From Siphonodentalium dalli (taxonomy: Eukaryota; Mollusca; Scaphopoda; Gadilida; Siphonodentaliidae), in contig CP136067.1 of assembly GCA_032622095.1 (NCBI GenBank), forward strand, positions 98,694,707 through 98,758,706: 64,000 bases of DNA. The letters run 5' to 3'. Below are positions 35,141 through 44,104 of the stretch, in pieces. The notes under the pieces were generated by a model that was given only the letters and a program-made list of their open reading frames with translations, made no database searches and was not told the origin of the DNA. The translations under genes were made by a program, and so were the position numbers. How positions within the stretch are numbered: position 1 is the stretch's first letter; each line of letters begins with the position of its first letter.

Positions 35141-36114
35141 GCGAGTCATTTATAACACAACTTTCGCCTGTTTGGAATGTAATACATATATTAATATTGT
35201 ACAAGTCGCAGGTGAGTGCATATTTGTTACACTGTAAATACATCAGACCACATACACAGAAATGATGCTCACTGTTCTACTAGTTGGCAACTCATTCATC
35301 CGCCATCATTGGCGTTGATATATCTCCATTCAGGGGCAACAGAAAGACGACCAACCATGGTCATGCTGCTATTGTACAATACTTCTCCACATTATTATTA
35401 TAGTTATGTCACTAGTTATACTACAATATAAAATCAATCAATAAAAACCGCACCAATGTATGACTTAGCAATTCAATTATTAATTTATAATGATTGGCAT
35501 ATCCTCCTTACCCACAGGGATGCCCTCGCAATAGGATCGATGCAATGAAGCTGTTAACTAATAAAATAATAAACTATTAAATAAAATATGTAGCTATTAA
35601 TACTGTCGCGGCAACTGTTTATATCCTCTGGTGGATTTGTCATTTACTGAATTCGCTAGAGCCTCGCCGAATATATAGATGTTCAAATCCCCCTCACGGG
35701 CATAAACAGTTCAGTCAGTGGGCCAATCCGGCTATTGACCCTCGAAAATGAGTTTGCTAAATATTCTGGCTGGAGCTAATTGTAATGCATCATCAGAAAG
35801 ACGATGACCTACAAATACTTTCTAACCAGGCAGGGTGCCAATTCTGAAATAGCATTGAAAGATAACATAACGGTCAAATGAAAGCCAACTTGTCAAGTCC
35901 ATAAAATGTAGTTTTCGACAGACAATGGCAATATGATGTGTATATTATGTAATGAATTAACGTTGTTGGCATCGCGGCCCTGATATTTAAATTTCTTTGT
36001 ATTTCAGAATGTTAACAATTTTAAGTTAGCACGACGGTACTATAGCTAAATACTTATTTTATACATGTATGTAAGAGCCACGTTTAATCAGGTATCAATG
36101 TTACGTTCATTTAG
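35141..36114 (+). other. Intron 2 of the lectin gene, apparently GC-AG
   Basis: A 974-bp intron starting GCGAGT and ending gttacgttcatttag. Phase 1 on both sides reconstructs PG-LLKPNNYG, colinear with the paralogue's PG-VLSYAIPG. No repeat of note was seen inside. Confidence 0.7.
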
Positions 36115-36356
36115 GTTTACTGAAGCCGAATAATTATGGGGTATTCTATGTCGATGTGATGAAGGAATCGGGAGTGTGGAAACACAGTGACGGCACAACA
36201 GCAACCGACTTGATTTGGCTGAAAACACAACCAGACGGCGATGGTGTGTGCGGGGTACTGTGGCACTTAAATTATGTTCCTCACAAGTCCTTCAAATTTG
36301 CCGACAGCTCGTGTTCACAACAACGCAAGCACATCTGCCTTTTCGGGAATGTGTAA
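36115..36356 (+). CDS. PAN/Apple-CTLD protein, exon 3 (second half of CTLD) and stop
   Basis: Residues 162-241. Landmarks are GVWKHSDGTTATDLIWLKTQ, then PDGDGVCGVLW, and SSCSQQRKHIC near the end. Expected disulphides are C134-C236 and C207-C228. The loop motif is QPD (residues 200-202), the galactose-type calcium/sugar motif, but the WND motif is replaced by FAD (223-225) and the WIGL core by VFYVDV. Calcium-dependent sugar binding is therefore uncertain. TAA at 36354 ends the protein five residues after the last Cys, as in the paralogue. The total coding length (726 nt) gives 241 residues. Immediately downstream the DNA is gacgat-rich. Confidence 0.85.
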
Positions 36357-36632
36357 GGTTGACAACTGCATGGACGATGAAGACAACGCCGATGGAGATA
36401 CGAACGACGACGATGATGACGTTGGGTGTATTTTCCACGATTTTCTAAACGAGTTGTGATATACTATAACGTTGGGTTAACAATATGATTTGGGATTTTG
36501 GTTTTCAATTTTGGTTTTCATTGCTCTTTAACGCGATATCACAAACAATCATTGCGTTGTCACTATCCAAACACCGACATCACTGTCATTTTGCGTCGTT
36601 GCATGATGACGACGTTGTTTATTTATTCCGTA
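36357..36632. other. Lectin gene 3' flank
   Basis: Probably the 3' UTR and flank. It contains a run of gac/gat codon-like triplets (36370-36422). No AATAAA is seen before the MITE; attaaa at 36632-36637 is a possible poly(A) signal, overlapping the MITE target site. Confidence 0.35.
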
Positions 36633-36636
36633 TTAA

Positions 36637-37073
36637 AGGTACTCATTCCGATCAGACGCTCCTAAATTACTATTTCTTTGGCATCGGTGGTAAAACATAT
36701 TTTATTCGAATCGAGGATCCCACCCATCAAATCTCAGAGTGATCAAGTATCGATTTTTGAAGTTTATTATATCATTTGTTTGTGGCCCAGAAACACGCCG
36801 TCAAAAGGATGGTCTCGATCAAGATTGCGGAGGAAGATGGTTAACTCTAAAAACAAGTGTAATACGGCCGCTTGAGTATTCCCTAAATTTTGCCGTATTT
36901 CAATCCATTTGACGGCGTGTTTCTGACCCACAAACAAATGAAATAAACTTCAAAAAATCGATATCTGATCACTCTGAGTTTTGGTGGGTGGGTTCCTCGA
37001 CTCGAATCAAATATTGTTACCCGCAAAGCCAAAGAAAAAGTAATTTAGGAGCGTCTGATCGGATTGAGTACCT
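36637..37073. mobile_element. 437-bp foldback MITE with TTAA target duplication
   Basis: Ends AGGTACTC…GAGTACCT lie directly between TTAA at 36633-36636 and 37074-37077. The inverted arms are long, about 165 bp each (36637-36805 and 36905-37073), with high identity, and the loop is about 100 bp. TTAA duplication with AGG ends is the pattern of Kolobok-type transposons. Confidence 0.85.
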
Positions 37074-37315
37074 TTAACAATTTTACAGCAATTTTATTTC
37101 GCCAAGACACCATAGATTATATTAATTAATGTTTTAGTTTAAACGGTATTTATTCTATGAACTAATACAATATGTGATATATAGCAAAAATACAAAACAA
37201 TCATGTTGTCATGGAATGGATTTGACATCAAGCATTGTGCTTATATTGGTCGTTCCGAGAACATTACAAAATACCCCATCCCGCGAGAAAGTATAACGTG
37301 AAATCTACATATTAA

Positions 37316-37662
37316 AGACATATCATGGACTTTTTCGGGTGCATGGAACTGATAAAGTAGTACGCAGGCCCTATGCCGACTGGGGGAATGTAGCATTATA
37401 CTAACATCGCCCAAAATCTCAAAGAAATCGACCATACAACTCCAAAGAAAACACGGTCTGAACTACGCTCAATTGTAAATATTTACATCTCGATTCGGGA
37501 CCCAACAATCGGCAATAAACTAATGCAAATGATATTTCGCCATCGATACCCATTGCATTTAATAAATATACAAGTGTGTATTATAAATTTGGGTTAAATA
37601 TTCATAAAAATAACTACTTTGAGCACTATTATTCTCCATTTATAATTGTGTTTCACATCACT
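37316..37662 (+). mobile_element. MITE of the TTAA-flanked family, copy 2
   Basis: Flanked by TTAA at 37312-37315 and 37663-37666. Aligned with 824-1185 along its length; see that entry for the shared landmarks. Confidence 0.8.
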
Positions 37663-37666
37663 TTAA

Positions 37667-38686
37667 CTAGTCTTCCAAAGGCAATCCGCCCCACTAGGAG
37701 GCGTTCAAGCAAAGAACGACGCGTCTAATAAACTTGCAAACAGTTAATATGGTTGTGTCTACATGTATATCTCATAACAGTTAACAAGGTTTTTAACTAT
37801 ATTTCATACCAGTGGTGCGAATGTTAGTGTTGTCGTTCCAAATCGTCGATTTTTATGATTTGGTGATAAAAAATCTGCATCAAGGAATGCATGATTACTT
37901 AATTATTGTATATTTGCAGTTCTGGTTTCACACAATATGGGATGAGAGAATTACGTCGGGCTATACATAATAATAATTGTGTATGGATTTGAGTGAATAT
38001 AATAACTGAATTAATGTTTAATTAAAGATACGAATGACCTTCGCGATGGGTATTGCTGATAAAATAGTCAATCAATCAATCAATCATTTATTGCATAAAA
38101 ACTGGCTGAAAATAATGCACGCAACGTGCAAACAGAACATATGTACATGGGTATATACAAAATAAATATTTATACGATACATTATTCCACCACGCGTATC
38201 TATATCGGGACAGAGTATATATAGTAATATTTTATCTCACGTGACTATCTAAACCTTATCCACGCTTGTGATTGGTTGATTTACATTAACTATTATCGAT
38301 AGTGTCATCCACGAAGCCATAGTGGCCCGACTAATATTAGCACACCCACTATCGCTTGTAAAATCCAGAAATATATTTTTAGCATACCCACTATTCCGGG
38401 GAGGTAATTTGAAAGTCATCTCCGACTCGCTGCAAAAGTTCAACGTGTTTTTGTCCGAAATGTCTTTGTAATCGACAACTAGAGCGTAATATAATGATTG
38501 TAAGCAAATTCTTTATATTATTTGTGATGTTTTACCCATGTTTGGTGTGGCGATTTATCATGTTCCTTTCTCCGCTGATCACAATATCGCTTCGATATTT
38601 TTGTCTATTCCCTTAGTTCGCGCTACTAAATTTTCTTAACGAATCTTCAGTTTGTTTTCGGTAAAAAACAGTATTGTTTTGAACTG
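37667..38686. other. Intergenic DNA with a (tcaa)n LINE-like tail
   Basis: At 38070-38095 the minus strand reads gcaataaatgattgattgat, a poly(A)-signal-like word followed by a (tgat)n tract, as at a LINE or SINE 3' end. No protein match was seen in the adjoining sequence. Confidence 0.4.
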
Positions 38687-38929
38687 ATGTCATTGTTTAA
38701 TAACAACATCAACAACAACGACGTCTGCTTTCTATTGTTAATAATTCATGAGGAAGAAAAATTAAGATTTGCCCAAATAGATGCCGGGAAATTTATTGAA
38801 GAAAATTTGACCAAAAAAACAACAAAACTTGCACTGAAAATATTGAAATCCTTCTGCAATGAAAAGGGAATACATGGGAATATAGATGATTGTGAATTGT
38901 TTGACATTATGGGTCCTGGGACAGAATGA
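38687..38929 (+). pseudogene. Possible tyrosine-recombinase (Crypton/DUF3504-like) N-terminal fragment
   Basis: The frame from the ATG at 38687 contains RFAQIDAGKFIEENLTKKTT, then KLALKILKSFCNEKGI. This resembles the start of the DUF3504/ZMYM-QRICH-like proteins and Cryptons that are abundant in marine invertebrates (RF…F.E.K.S..TKK…..L..F..EKG). The expected continuation (…VLR.FY.E.RK.DG..Y) is absent: after GPGTE a TGA occurs, and a hairpin element follows within 25 bp. Similarity is by recall of the pattern and needs a profile search. Confidence 0.4.
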
Positions 38930-38950
38930 AAAACGTTCGATAAAATATAA

Positions 38951-39092
38951 TAAATATTGCACGGCTTGTCGATGACTATGCCAAAATAGTGGTCCTCGGT
39001 GGAGGAATAGTCCCCTCGCCTCCGGCTCTGGGACTATTCATCCCCTCGGACCACTATTTTGGCATAGTCACCTCCAAGCCGTGCAATATTTA
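38951..39092. mobile_element. 142-bp hairpin MITE
   Basis: Perfect or near-perfect arms (taaatattgcacggctt…, cca aaatagtggtcc, and complement) of about 45 bp close on a centre with its own smaller hairpin (gaatagtccc / gggactattc). It lies immediately after the recombinase-like frame. Confidence 0.8.
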
Positions 39093-41966
39093 TATAATAC
39101 CCTGTGGCGCGTCAGCCCCTCAATGCGAGAGGAGAAAGTTCTATTTAAACTCTTTAAATGCAGTTTTACGAATACAGACAATCTTTTAATGATGCTTATA
39201 TTATTAATTATTAATTAATTATTATCAACTTACAGAACGTGTTTCTATTGGGGACACGGCAATACTATTCAGGTATGAATTTCTTAATTAAAAAATGTCA
39301 CACATGTTAACACTACGTGTTAATCGTCACCAACGTAATTGGGCATTTTTCAAAAAATGTGGCCGATTTGGGTATTCAAGAATCAAAAAATTATTTCTAA
39401 GAAAGAACATATTTTAGCCGCTTTTCGTGGTTGAGGGTATCCAGTAGATCAGAGGATAGTAAAATGCAACCTTATTCACCCCTAGATCCTGTCCGAATCA
39501 GGTCCAATGACGATGCACACACACCTAGTGTCCCTACTGTTGCCATTATTTTGTTCAATGTAAATATGATTTTGAGTGATATAGAGGTGGAAAATAACAT
39601 ATGCATTGTGTGGTAATCAGAATTTGCAAAAATAAACACCAAAATATGATGATTATAACGAGTTATGATAATGTATATGTGATATGCATAAATTTCCGAT
39701 ATCCAGGTATCGAATTTTCTCGACCTGGAATGATGTGCATTTCTGTTTGATTATTGCCATATATTTTTTCCGAAGGTTAAGGTAAATACTCCACAATTCT
39801 ATCGGGATGAGGGAATCAAATTCAAATTAATCTCGATACGACAGAAAAACTCGACGGTAACAGATGGGACAAGCCAGTAACAGGAGATACACTTAACGTA
39901 ACAGAAGGGACAGTTTTATTATGAACATACTTGTGGAAACATTATTTCCAACAATAAAACAAAATGTCACTTTCCATAAGTGAACGAGATCCAACTGGAC
40001 CAAATGCGTACCAGACCTGGAAACAAAATGTATTAAACGATATTCTGATGCATATTAGCCTATCATTTGGTAACATGAAGGACTGGTAGTAACAGGAAGG
40101 ACACATTCATACCAAATGTGACCAACAACACGATATAGTATGCGACCCGGCATAGGATAACTAAAAACTAACGTTCTGATAGTAAAATATAGGTGCAATT
40201 GATGAAATTTATGACACACACGCCACAATTGTTCTCCGGTAACAGGAAGGACATTAGCGTAACTATATAGCATATTGGCAATTCATATTTGTTGTCAGAC
40301 TATAAGGGTTGATTCATTTTTCGTATGATGTATTATTGCAGAACTGTGTGACAATTTTAACTATAAACAGAGATCACATACTGGTAATGGCGTATTGATA
40401 CGATGCAGAGTGACAATAAGCAAGACACACATGACCATTGTGTTTAAATATAGTATTGAAATGATAATACAATAATACATTTCACACGATGTTCATTGAC
40501 ACCCTGCGCAAAATTTGGTAAAATTATCTTCGTCCGACGCATACATGCGTGCATCTGTCGTATCGTGAACAAAATACGTTTTGTTTGAAATTCCACTGTA
40601 AATCAGGGGGAAGGGTCAGGAAAAAAATTCCGGACACTAGGCGCTTTTTTATTTTTCTGCCCTCTTGGTACTCTTGGTACTCACCACCGCCTAAATTTCT
40701 GTGTCAAGTATCCACCCCTCCAAACTGCTTCAAATGACTAGTTACTCAGTTCTCATGAACTTATCTGATTAATGTTCCATATAATGATTATAGAAGCAGT
40801 CCTTCTTTTTATTTACCAACAAGTCTCCAATAAATGTGGACTGTATCGTATGCTGATGGATTGACATTTAAAGTCCAAGGTGGCCATGTTTGTTTGAAAC
40901 AAATTTTGGGGAAAACATGGAGGCTCCCATCTAGAGGTCACTTCGAAGATCCATGTGAAGTTTGGTGACGATTGGATGAGAAATGTAACCTGCAATGTGC
41001 GCTAAAGGATTTTGTCATACAAAGAGTAAAATCCAAGATGGCTGCCAGCGGCCATATTTTTCATAAAAAAATCATTCAAATTTGGCAACTCCCATCTAGA
41101 GGTGACCCTAGATCTATATACCGAATTTCGTTGAATTCGGTCAAAGTTTGTTCTAACACCTTTGTTTTATTTTATTATGGTTTTAGAATATTCTATTTTT
41201 ATTTGAAGAGTTCAGTGAAGAGTTTACATTTTTTGAAGAATCTATTTTTGTTTTCTTTTCATTTATATCAGGATGAATAAATCATTTTTATTAGAACTAT
41301 TTAAATCTGAGCCTTTCCGTGTCAATGTGCATTGATAGATCCTTGATGAAAACATTTAGCAAGCTGACCTTTTTATTGCCACTTGGTGTCATCCCTCATT
41401 ATTAACTCATGGTGAACTCAAACCCCCTACCAAGAGTTAAGTACATACCTATTACATACATGTAATAGAAGCATTCTTAACACATTTTGTCCCATAATTT
41501 TGAAGACAATTGACTCTAGGACAAAAATTACAGGGCCAGGAAAAAATGTGTCAGTCGGGCTGCTGAAAGAATCACCCACCAACCCGCCTAGTGTTCGGGA
41601 AAAATTGCAGACCCCCCCCCCCCCCCCCCCCCACCTGCTGTAACTGGCTTTAAAATAGATTTTGATTTGGTTACTAGACAGGTTTAGATTGAACAACTTC
41701 TGACTTCTGCAACATGGCAGGTGATCATGTACAATGGTAGTGCACCTTTTACTACTAGTATGTTGGTAGCTAATATCCAGTTAACACCGTTTGCTCATTG
41801 TTATTTGTATACACACGAGTGGCGGTCTCGTTAAATACTGATTATAGTAAACTCTGTATATTTCATGTATGTCGTAGATGACTAATGGAATCGCTGTGGA
41901 ATGATGGAGATACGTTGTTTGGATTTAGAATATAGTACCTCACAATTAAATGACTTTTCATATACA
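39093..41966. other. Intergenic DNA with recurring gtaacag motif and satellite outpost
   Basis: No gene recognised. Variants of gtaacagtagggac recur (39529, 39854, 39898, 40088, 40241) in both orientations. Two diverged monomers of the 2.3-kb satellite lie at 40862-41150 (including gtaaaatccaagatggctgc). A C homopolymer of about 22 bases sits at 41611-41632. Confidence 0.5.
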
Positions 41967-42004
41967 TGTAACGGGAGAAGGGTGGAATGTGGGAGCCACC
42001 CCGA

Positions 42005-42085
42005 AAGTCAGCACCTCCGATCGCCGCCCGGTCACCCATCCAAGTACTAACCGGGCTCGTCGTTGCTTAACTTCGGTGATCAGAC
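42005..42085 (-). pseudogene. 5S rRNA-like segment in the 3' LTR
   Basis: On the minus strand the segment opens gtctgatcaccgaagttaag and later has ggttagtacttggatgggtg followed by accg, then ggtgctg…actttc. These match the 3' two-thirds of invertebrate 5S rRNA, including the internal control region: box A (aagttaagca), intermediate element and box C (ggttagtacttggatggg). The 5' third of 5S is absent, so it is not a functional ribosomal gene. Confidence 0.85.
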
Positions 42086-42097
42086 AAGGCGTCTTAA

Positions 42098-42108
42098 CCA
42101 CTGGACCA
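42098..42108 (-). promoter_or_regulatory. tRNA-type A box upstream of the 5S-like segment
   Basis: tggtccagtgg on the minus strand fits the RNA polymerase III A-box consensus TRGYNNARNNG and the context tggttaagac of tRNA genes. It lies about 13 bp upstream of the 5S-like block. The other LTR has a one-base variant (ttgtccagtgg). Confidence 0.6.
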
Positions 42109-42173
42109 AAGAAGCATGCTCCGTTGGAGCTGTAGATTAATCGGCCTTCTATATTTACAACGCGCCCGCTACA

Positions 42174-42187
42174 TTCCTCCCTTCCTC
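42174..42187 (-). other. Polypurine tract of the TRIM
   Basis: Fourteen purines (gaggaagggaggaa) end exactly at the start of the 3' LTR. This is the plus-strand primer site of LTR retrotransposons. Confidence 0.85.
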
Positions 42188-42266
42188 GTTTTGATGTTCA
42201 CCACCAAGTGAACCTCATCCAAGTTTCTCTCTCAGAGCGGTCGCAACATAGACACAGGCCTCTGAG

Positions 42267-42284
42267 ATCCCGGACGAGCCCCCA
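42267..42284 (-). other. tRNA-Pro primer binding site
   Basis: TGGGGGCTCGTCCGGGAT, one base after the 5' LTR, is complementary to the 3' terminal 18 nt of tRNA-Pro including CCA. The same site is used by murine leukaemia-type retroviruses. Confidence 0.9.
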
Positions 42285-42285
42285 G

Positions 42286-42486
42286 TGTAACGGGAGAAGG
42301 GTGGAATGTGGGAGCCACCCCGAAAGTCAGCACCTCCTATCGCCGCCCGGTCACCCATCCAAGTACCAACCGACGTTGCTTAAGTTCGGTGATCAGACAA
42401 GGCGTCTTAACCACTGGACAAAAGAAGCATGCTCCGTTGGAGCTGTAGATTAATCGGCCTTCTATATTTACAACGCGACCGCTACA
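42286..42486 (-). repeat. 5' LTR of the TRIM
   Basis: 201-bp LTR. It contains the second 5S-like segment (42323-42398), in which a short block between the intermediate element and box C (ggctcgt on the plus strand) is deleted. Confidence 0.85.
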
Positions 42487-44104
42487 TTCATGTACCTTGG
42501 GCATGACCGCAGTAATTCAATTTCGTGAGTTTTTGAAATCATAGCATATCAGAAGGTCTACCAGCATCATAGCATATTAGCAGGACCACTTGACCAGGTG
42601 TGTGTCTATATATATCTGACAGTTTACACCGGTTTGTGTTGGGCATGGGAATTGGCCCTAAGTGAATTTATGTGAAAACTGTTTGATCATTGCAAATGAG
42701 CACGTATACTTTCATTTACTGGATCTCAATCAAATATAATAGAAAACATTCTATATCAAAATGAGTGTGTGAAAGACAGAAATGGAAGGAGTTCTGCAAG
42801 GAAATACAAATATATGTCAATTCACTGCCAAAAATTACAAATGTGTAATCGATTGTCACTGCTGTTACCGCATTGTCCCTCCTGTTACCGCGCCCAGCAT
42901 TATATGAATGAGACAGGAGTGACGGGTAAAATCTGTGAAAATATTGATGTTATAAGCCAGGAACCAGAGCATGGTGATGTCAAAATCATTACGACATGAA
43001 AACTAATACTTACTCATGCCATTTTTATAATGTTGTCCATGCTGTTACCAAAGTGTTCCCTACTGTTAAAATTTAAAAGGTAACAGTAGGGACGGTAACA
43101 ATAGGGACGTTTCGGTTTATAAAGGGGATTCCCACCGGTCGTCCATTGTTATGTAACAAAATGTATGTGTTGCTTCACGGGGATCACATTGGACAAAACT
43201 AAGAAGAGAAACATTTTTGTAATAATAAACTCACAGACCTGTATCTATTGGTAACAGTAATGACACACTCCCAATGTACTCACCTGTTTTATGAATGATA
43301 CTGTCAATTACGAACAAATTAATTGCACCGACCAGCGGATAACAGTTGTTTAGCCATGTGTATTGATGAGTAGTACTGGAAACCAATTTGCACTTCCTCA
43401 TTCGCCAATGCCAAGACTGTTGTATTATGTGTTTCTCTCTTGGTAACAGTAGGGACCACCAATCGTGGGACAGTTTTGTGACCTATATTATGTTACTTGA
43501 CTTGGTAAAAAATCAGACGTGTTACATATGATGCAAATTGTCTAATAAAGTGGTATTTAATGGTCTTATTTTATACAAAAATGTCTGTTTTTGGGGAGAT
43601 TTCGGAAAATGGGACAGGCATAATTGGCCATTTTTGCCATATTCCGAGCCTCTGGATTGTAGAGATATCAAGAAGCGGATGATATACGGTCTGCAGCAAG
43701 TCGACCCCATCCCATTTTATATCTCAAAATAAAAAATGTGATCATTAATACACTTTTCTAAAAATAAATGATGATGGACAGAAATAGGCCACTTTTTTTT
43801 TTGAAAAATGCCCAATTATGATAAAGAGTACAAATCCTGGTTTCCTTTGATTGCTTCCTCCATCTGCCGTTTTCGATGGTACATGTAATCTATGGTTTGA
43901 TGTTCTTATATATACCATATATTCGGCTAGATGGAAAGGAATTTCAATAAGGCAATGGCTGAATTCGAAAAACGGTTTAATTGATGCGTAAAAGGAGCCC
44001 CTGGTTGATGCCAATCTTAGAAAAAAATGATCTATTAGCGTCTGCTTCATTGATGTGATATCATATTATGACAATGGTTGCTGGTATAACCACCTAAAAT
44101 TAAA
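42487..44104. other. Intergenic DNA with gtaacagtagggac motif cluster
   Basis: No gene recognised. The motif ggtaacagtagggac and variants occur at 42862-42890, 43043-43070, 43079-43110, 43251 and 43441, in both orientations. The LINE relic begins to be recognisable near 44105; its 3' UTR may extend into this stretch. Confidence 0.4.

Larger units (their letters stand above)
41967..42173 (-). repeat. 3' LTR of the TRIM
   Basis: 207-bp terminal repeat, intact relative to the other LTR, which lacks about 6-7 bases in the 5S-like part. It carries the 5S-like segment (42005-42085) and an A box. Confidence 0.85.
41967..42486 (-). mobile_element. TRIM retrotransposon with 5S rRNA-like LTRs (Cassandra-like)
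   Basis: A 520-bp element read on the minus strand: 5' LTR 42486-42286 (201 bp), internal 42285-42174 (112 bp), 3' LTR 42173-41967 (207 bp). LTRs start TGTAGCGG and end CGTTACA. One base after the 5' LTR comes TGGGGGCTCGTCCGGGAT, an 18-nt primer binding site complementary to the 3' end of tRNA-Pro. Just before the 3' LTR is the purine run gaggaagggaggaa. There is no coding capacity. Both LTRs contain a long 5S rRNA-like segment. This is the definition of a TRIM, and the 5S segment places it with Cassandra-type elements known from plants. An exact 5-bp target duplication is not evident. Confidence 0.9.

Noticed and set aside
41998-42420. Functional 5S rRNA genes
   Set aside because: The 5' third of 5S rRNA is missing, one copy has an internal deletion, and both lie inside LTRs of a retroelement.
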